The position numbers and the translations under genes were made by a program. A stretch of 34,668 nucleotides of DNA from Phycisphaeraceae bacterium (GTDB lineage: Bacteria; Planctomycetota; Phycisphaerae; Phycisphaerales; Phycisphaeraceae): NCBI GenBank assembly GCA_029260655.1, contig JAJDCU010000068.1, forward strand, positions 1-34,668, read 5' to 3'. Below are positions 31,510 through 34,668 of this stretch, piece after piece. Below the pieces are notes generated by a model. The model was not told where the DNA came from, did no database searches, and saw nothing but the letters and a program-made list of their open reading frames with translations. Every line of letters begins with the position of its first letter. Position 1 is the first letter of the stretch.

Positions 31510-31904
31510 TCGTCGTGCCCGTGATGGGCGGCGGTCTGACCAGACAGTTCTATGAGGAGTTCGGGCAGTTGAGCGGAAAAAGCGCCTCGATGCATCACCC
31601 GATGGGCGCCGCGTTGCTTGGCGGTTTCAAGCAACTGCTCCTGCACATGCGGGCCGAACGCGACAACCACCGGCGTCGTCTCATGCCGGCTTGCCTGTTC
31701 GATCAACCCCATCGCGGCATCGCCCATCGTCACATCCACCAGCACGGCGCGGACCGTGTCGTTGGGTTTGCCGTCATCGACCCGGTCAAGACGGTTCCCC
31801 AGCGCGGCCTGGTCACGCGCCGGGCGGCTCACGATCCCAAGCGCCTGGGCCGTCGAGTGGATCTTGGTGGCGAAAATAAGGTCCGAGCAGCTATATACGA
31901 TCAT
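31506..31904 (-). CDS. Stand-alone receiver-like protein, unknown function
   Basis: The 132-residue protein resembles a single response-regulator receiver fold: MIVYSCSDLIFATKIHSTAQAL, VRAVLVDVTMGDAAMGLIEQA, ETTPVVVAFGPHVQEQLLETAKQRGAHRVMHRGAF and LPELLIEL. The strand-3 Asp is kept (VLVDVTM), but the N-terminal acidic pair is reduced to one Asp and the strand-5 Lys is replaced (VMHRG). Normal phosphorylation is therefore doubtful. No output domain is present. ATG 31904 is chosen over the in-frame start at 32003 because TATGAT lies six bases upstream. It is convergent with homoserine dehydrogenase; the two TAA stop codons share TTA/TAA bases. It is divergent from glutamate dehydrogenase (97-base gap). 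Confidence 0.65.
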   Translation of the reverse strand: MIVYSCSDLIFATKIHSTAQALGIVSRPARDQAALGNRLDRVDDGKPNDTVRAVLVDVTMGDAAMGLIEQASRHETTPVVVAFGPHVQEQLLETAKQRGAHRVMHRGAFSAQLPELLIELSGQTAAHHGHDD

Positions 31905-31910
31905 CCATAA

Positions 31911-31916
31911 ATCATA
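31911..31916 (-). promoter_or_regulatory. Leaderless-type -10 element TATGAT, receiver-like gene
   Basis: On the minus strand TATGAT is separated from ATG 31904 by six bases (TTATGG). No Shine-Dalgarno site is present and no clear -35 is seen. The opposite strand of the same 97-base region carries a TATATG hexamer near 31941 that may serve glutamate dehydrogenase. Confidence 0.55.
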
Positions 31917-32001
31917 CCAGCCGGCGCATTTAGCCGTTGGGGTATATGTAAACCTTAGTTCACGCCCGCGGCAAGCGAATGAGATAAGCAGGGAATCCGA
32001 C

Positions 32002-33309
32002 ATGACCGCCTACACGAATGAGTCCGTCCTGACCGAGTTGGGCTTCCGTTACGACCCGTCGGACCTGTACCAGCAGGTGATCGGGCTGGTGCTCAAGTCG
32101 GCGGAGATCCTCGACGCGCCCCGGCACCTGCGGCTGATCATGGCCCAGCCCATGAACGAACTGATCGTCCACTTCCCGGTGAGGATGGATGACGGGTCGT
32201 ACAAGCTCTACAAGGGCTACCGGGTGCAGCACAACAACATCCTCGGGCCGTACAAGGGCGGGATCCGCTTCCACCAGGATGTGAGCCTGGATCATGTCAA
32301 AGCGCTGTCGGTGCTGATGACGATGAAGGCGGCGCTGGTGCGTTTGCCACTCGGCGGGGCCAAGGGCGGGGTGCAGGTCGATCCGCGTGCGATTTCTCAG
32401 GACGAGCTGATGCGCCTGACCCGCCGGTTCACCAGCGCGATCGGCGACAACATCGGCCCGGACCACGACATCCCCGCGCCCGACGTCGGGACCAACGCCC
32501 AGGTTATGGCCTGGATGGCCGACACCTTCGTCAACTTCCTCCCCGGCACGCAGCGCTGGCTTGGACAGGCGGTCGTCACCGGCAAGCCGCTGGAGTTCGG
32601 CGGGTCGTACGGCCGAGAAAAGGCCACCGGCCAGGGGCTGGTCTACGTCCTGGACGAGCTGCTCCCGGAGTTGGGCCTGCGGTTCGATCAGACCACGTTC
32701 AGCCTGATCGGGTACGGCAACGTCGGGTCTTGGACCGGCCGACTGATGCAGGACCGAGGCGCCACGCTCAAAGCCGTGATGGACCACACCGGCTCGATCT
32801 ACAACGAGAAGGGGCTGGACACCCTCACGCTCGCCCAGCACGTTGTCTTCACCGGTGGCGTCGCCGGATACCCCGACTCCGAGCCGATCAGCGATAAGGA
32901 CTTTTACGGCATGCAGGTCGACCTGCTCATCCCCGCCGCGCTTGAGCAGATGATCGACGTCGAGCACGCAGAAATGATTAACTGCAAGGCGGTGGTGGAA
33001 GGCGCTAACGCCCCGACCACCCCGCAGGGCCAGCAGGTGCTTACCGACCGGGGGATCGCGGTGCTCCCGGCGGTGCTGTGCAACTGCGGCGGCGTGACGG
33101 TCAGCTACATGGAGTGGAAGCAGAACCGCGCGGCCGAGACCTGGGACGCTGAGACCGTTGACGAACGGCTGCGCCAGCACATGACCGCCGCCGCCGGCCG
33201 GGTCAAGCTCGCGTCACACCGCTACGGCTGCGACATGCGAACCGCCACCTACTGCGCCGCGCTGGAGCACATCGGCAAGGTCTATCAAATCCGCGGGATA
33301 TTCCCCTGA
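32002..33309 (+). CDS. gdhA: Glutamate dehydrogenase (Glu/Leu/Phe/Val family)
   Basis: Reversible oxidative deamination of glutamate to 2-oxoglutarate and ammonium. The 435 residues match the hexameric NAD(P)-dependent class of about 420-450. Motifs: GYRVQHNNILGPYKGGIRFHQ (split by the substrate-binding Lys), KAALVRLPLGGAKGGVQVDP with the catalytic Lys, and PDHDIPAPDVGTNAQVMAWM with the catalytic Asp. The Rossmann segment SLIGYGNVGSWTGRLM and VEGANAPTTPQG follow. It ends in CDMRTATYCAALEHIGKVY. Coenzyme choice (NAD or NADP) cannot be fixed by eye. ATG 32002 has AGGGAA 8 bases upstream; the long open frame before it is antisense to the receiver-like gene. The symbol is by function; the sequence is closest to the GdhA/RocG-type group. 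Confidence 0.94.
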   Translation: MTAYTNESVLTELGFRYDPSDLYQQVIGLVLKSAEILDAPRHLRLIMAQPMNELIVHFPVRMDDGSYKLYKGYRVQHNNILGPYKGGIRFHQDVSLDHVKALSVLMTMKAALVRLPLGGAKGGVQVDPRAISQDELMRLTRRFTSAIGDNIGPDHDIPAPDVGTNAQVMAWMADTFVNFLPGTQRWLGQAVVTGKPLEFGGSYGREKATGQGLVYVLDELLPELGLRFDQTTFSLIGYGNVGSWTGRLMQDRGATLKAVMDHTGSIYNEKGLDTLTLAQHVVFTGGVAGYPDSEPISDKDFYGMQVDLLIPAALEQMIDVEHAEMINCKAVVEGANAPTTPQGQQVLTDRGIAVLPAVLCNCGGVTVSYMEWKQNRAAETWDAETVDERLRQHMTAAAGRVKLASHRYGCDMRTATYCAALEHIGKVYQIRGIFP

Positions 33310-33324
33310 TTCACCCGGATGGCG

Positions 33325-33957
33325 CTACGGTTTGTACAGGCCGTGCTCACGGATGTAGCGCTTGACCGCCGGGTTCACCATCCCCGTGATCGACTCGCCC
33401 CGCGCGACACGTTCCCGGATACCGGTTGAACTGATCTCCACCGCGGGGACGTCGATCAGTCTGGGTGCCCAGGCCTGGCGCGCCGCGTCGTCCTCAAGCG
33501 ACGCCAGCAAAGACTCCCGCGTGTCCGGCGGACGCACCATCACCAACGGCTGGGCCAGTTCGATCACCCGCTCAGGCTCGCGCCACTTGTCAAAGATACG
33601 CACCTGGTCCGCGCCGATCAGCAGCCGCATCCGGGCCTGCGGAAGCAGTCTCTCGCGCAGCGTCTCAAGCGTGTCCACCGTGTAACTCGGTTTCCCGTCG
33701 GCCGCGCGGTCGAGCTCATCGGTGACGATCGCCGCATGCTCGGCCCCCTCAAGCGCCAGCCGCAACATCGCCAGCCGGTGGGTGGAGTCTGTCTGTACCT
33801 TGTCCAGCTTGTGCGGCGCTTTCGCCGCCGGCACATACGCCACCAAGTCCGCGCAGATCGCTTCCCTCGCCGCCATCGGCAACGCCACATGCGCCACATG
33901 CGGCGGGTCAAAGCTTCCGCCGAAGAGAATGATGTGCTGGGCGTCTTCTAGCTGCAT
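33325..33957 (-). CDS. nadD: Nicotinate-nucleotide adenylyltransferase
   Basis: Transfers AMP from ATP to nicotinate mononucleotide to give deamido-NAD. The 210-residue length is typical. Motifs: LFGGSFDPPHVAHV (11-24) with the HxxH-type nucleotidyltransferase site, YVPAAKAPHKLDKVQT (about 41-56), KPSYTVDTLETLRE, LLIGADQVRIFDKWREPE and VEISSTGIRERVARGES (ISSTxIR, about 173-179). It ends VKRYIREHGLYKP. ATG 33957 has no obvious ribosome site (CCCTTTTCCC precedes it). It is convergent with glutamate dehydrogenase, with only 15 bases between stops. The usual neighbour rsfS is not adjacent. A GGGATCAGGG repeat lies upstream. Confidence 0.95.
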   Translation of the reverse strand: MQLEDAQHIILFGGSFDPPHVAHVALPMAAREAICADLVAYVPAAKAPHKLDKVQTDSTHRLAMLRLALEGAEHAAIVTDELDRAADGKPSYTVDTLETLRERLLPQARMRLLIGADQVRIFDKWREPERVIELAQPLVMVRPPDTRESLLASLEDDAARQAWAPRLIDVPAVEISSTGIRERVARGESITGMVNPAVKRYIREHGLYKP

Positions 33958-33964
33958 GGGAAAA

Positions 33965-33991
33965 GGGATCAGGGTTCGGGATCAGGGATCA
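33965..33991. repeat. Short direct repeat, GGGATCAGGG
   Basis: GGGATCAGGG occurs at 33965-33974 and 33978-33987, followed by a partial third unit GGGATCA (33985-33991). The spacing is 13 bases and then 7. It lies in the 105-base gap between the nadD start and the dehydrogenase stop at 34063. It may be an intergenic repeat family or a binding site; nothing more can be said. Confidence 0.5.
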
Positions 33992-34062
33992 CAAGGCGAG
34001 GCGTGCTTCAGCACACCGGTATGCATCCTTTGCTAACGTCAAAAAAGCTCATAGCTAACGGA

Positions 34063-34668
34063 TCAAGAAACCACATTCACGGCTTCACCTTTCAGAAACG
34101 CGCGGATATTGCCCGTCACGATGTTCATCAGCCGATGGCGGGCTTCCCGCGCGGCCCAGGCGTTGTGGGGGGTGATGATACACCGCGGGGCGGTCAGCAG
34201 GGGGTTGTCGTCGGCGGGCGGCTCGGCGCTGAGGACATCCAGCGCCGAGCCGGCGATCCGGCCTTCATTCAACGCCGATGCCAGCGCCGGCTCGTCGACC
34301 AGCGGGCCGCGTGCGGTATTGACCAGGCAGGCCGACCGCTTCATCAGCGCCAGCCGGCGGGCGTCGACAAGTTGGTAGGTGTCGTCGGTCAACGGGCAGT
34401 GCAGGCTGACCACGTCCGATTGCTCGAACAGTTCATCAAGCGTGGCCCACCGAACCGGGACGTCGATCTCGCGCTTGGTTCGGCTGGCGACAAGGATATC
34501 CATGCCAAGCGCATGTCCGATCCGCGCGACACGCAGACCGATATCGCCCGCGCCGACAATTCCCAGAGTCTTGCCCGTTAGTTCCGTCAACGGCGAGAGC
34601 GTGAAACAAAAATCAGGACAGCCCGCCCAGTCGCCCTCGTGCACCGCGCGGTCGTGTTCTGCGACACG
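34063..34668 (-). CDS. D-2-hydroxyacid dehydrogenase, glycerate/hydroxypyruvate type (N-terminus outside window)
   Basis: The 201 residues present are the C-terminal two thirds of an NAD(P)-dependent D-isomer 2-hydroxyacid dehydrogenase. The frame is open to the edge, so the start is not in the window; a GTG at 34644 is internal to the family pattern. Strings: VAEH followed by EGDWAGCPDFCF, LTELTGKTLGIVGAGDIGLRVA (Rossmann GxGxxG), SLHCPLTDDTYQLVDA, LVNTARGPLVDEPALASAL (catalytic Arg), SALDVLSAEPP (catalytic Glu) and ITPHNAWAAREA (catalytic His). The PDFCF segment and ITPHNAW ending are those of glycerate dehydrogenase/hydroxypyruvate reductase, not of phosphoglycerate dehydrogenase. The exact substrate is inferred. 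Confidence 0.9.
   Translation of the reverse strand, partial: RVAEHDRAVHEGDWAGCPDFCFTLSPLTELTGKTLGIVGAGDIGLRVARIGHALGMDILVASRTKREIDVPVRWATLDELFEQSDVVSLHCPLTDDTYQLVDARRLALMKRSACLVNTARGPLVDEPALASALNEGRIAGSALDVLSAEPPADDNPLLTAPRCIITPHNAWAAREARHRLMNIVTGNIRAFLKGEAVNVVS

Noticed and set aside
31960-33180. 406-codon open frame antisense to glutamate dehydrogenase
   Set aside because: Composition typical of antisense shadows (His, Arg, Gly, Val), no recognisable motif, and complete overlap with an unambiguous enzyme gene.
1-34668. CRISPR arrays, prophage genes, transposases, toxin-antitoxin pairs or a defence island
   Set aside because: I looked for regularly spaced repeats, integrase or transposase strings, and small paired genes and saw none; the gene content is core metabolism and envelope functions.

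Overview
This GC-rich window reads as chromosomal DNA from a member of the Planctomycetota, probably of the class Phycisphaerae. That placement is an inference. It rests on a membrane protein with the CxxCGYxxRGLP…CPECG zinc ribbon often seen in that phylum, on other small zinc-ribbon and degenerate receiver-like proteins, on many short transcription units instead of long operons, and on the mix of housekeeping genes. I see no rRNA, tRNA, CRISPR array, transposase, integrase or phage gene.

Layout. 1-3263 (minus): a secreted endonuclease/exonuclease/phosphatase-family protein cut by the window edge, then a dicarboxylate/amino-acid:cation symporter. 3411-3779: YbaB/EbfC nucleoid protein. 4004-4303 (minus): a stand-alone glycogen-binding-type (CBM48-like) protein with an elaborate 3' inverted-repeat structure. 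4481-7472 (minus): two GT4 glycosyltransferases and a small membrane protein. 7654-8304: an N-terminally truncated squalene/phytoene synthase homologue. 8399-10197 (minus): MscS channel plus a secreted redoxin. 10282-12922: an ABC-2 exporter (ATPase and two permeases) joined by ATGA overlaps. 12972-13919: zinc-ribbon membrane protein. 14125-15204: recA. 15321-16674: secreted propeller-like protein and a small zinc-ribbon protein. 16929-19064 (minus): a three-part fusion of APC permease, PTS EIIA-like domain and RCK_C domain. 19286-21252: a two-gene operon ending in a diguanylate cyclase. 21586-23556: transketolase with a textbook terminator. 23712-24365: ExbB/TolQ-like protein. 24504-27134: alpha-glucan phosphorylase. 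27242-27673: unknown protein. 27816-29494: thiL-tsaE-yacG. 29590-30081 (minus): atypical Fur-family regulator. 30193-31509: homoserine dehydrogenase. 31506-31904 (minus): receiver-like protein. 32002-33309: glutamate dehydrogenase. 33325-33957 (minus): nadD. 34063-34668 (minus): D-2-hydroxyacid (glycerate-type) dehydrogenase, cut by the edge.

Themes. Central carbon and nitrogen metabolism dominates: transketolase, glucan phosphorylase, glutamate dehydrogenase, homoserine dehydrogenase and a glycerate-type dehydrogenase. Cofactor genes (thiL, nadD) and envelope functions accompany it. The most striking regulatory pattern is recurrent. At least eight genes have a TANNNT-type -10 hexamer exactly 6-8 bases before the start codon and no Shine-Dalgarno sequence, which predicts leaderless mRNAs. 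Other genes here (9043 minus, 4303 minus, 3411, 32002) have good Shine-Dalgarno sites, so both modes of initiation appear to coexist.

The most notable single proteins are the APC-EIIA-RCK_C fusion, whose ribosome site lies in a perfect palindrome, and the free-standing CBM48-like protein. The Fur homologue lacking its structural zinc cysteines and the paired degenerate receiver-like proteins with a diguanylate cyclase also stand out. I did not find a clear multi-gene defence or mobile system.
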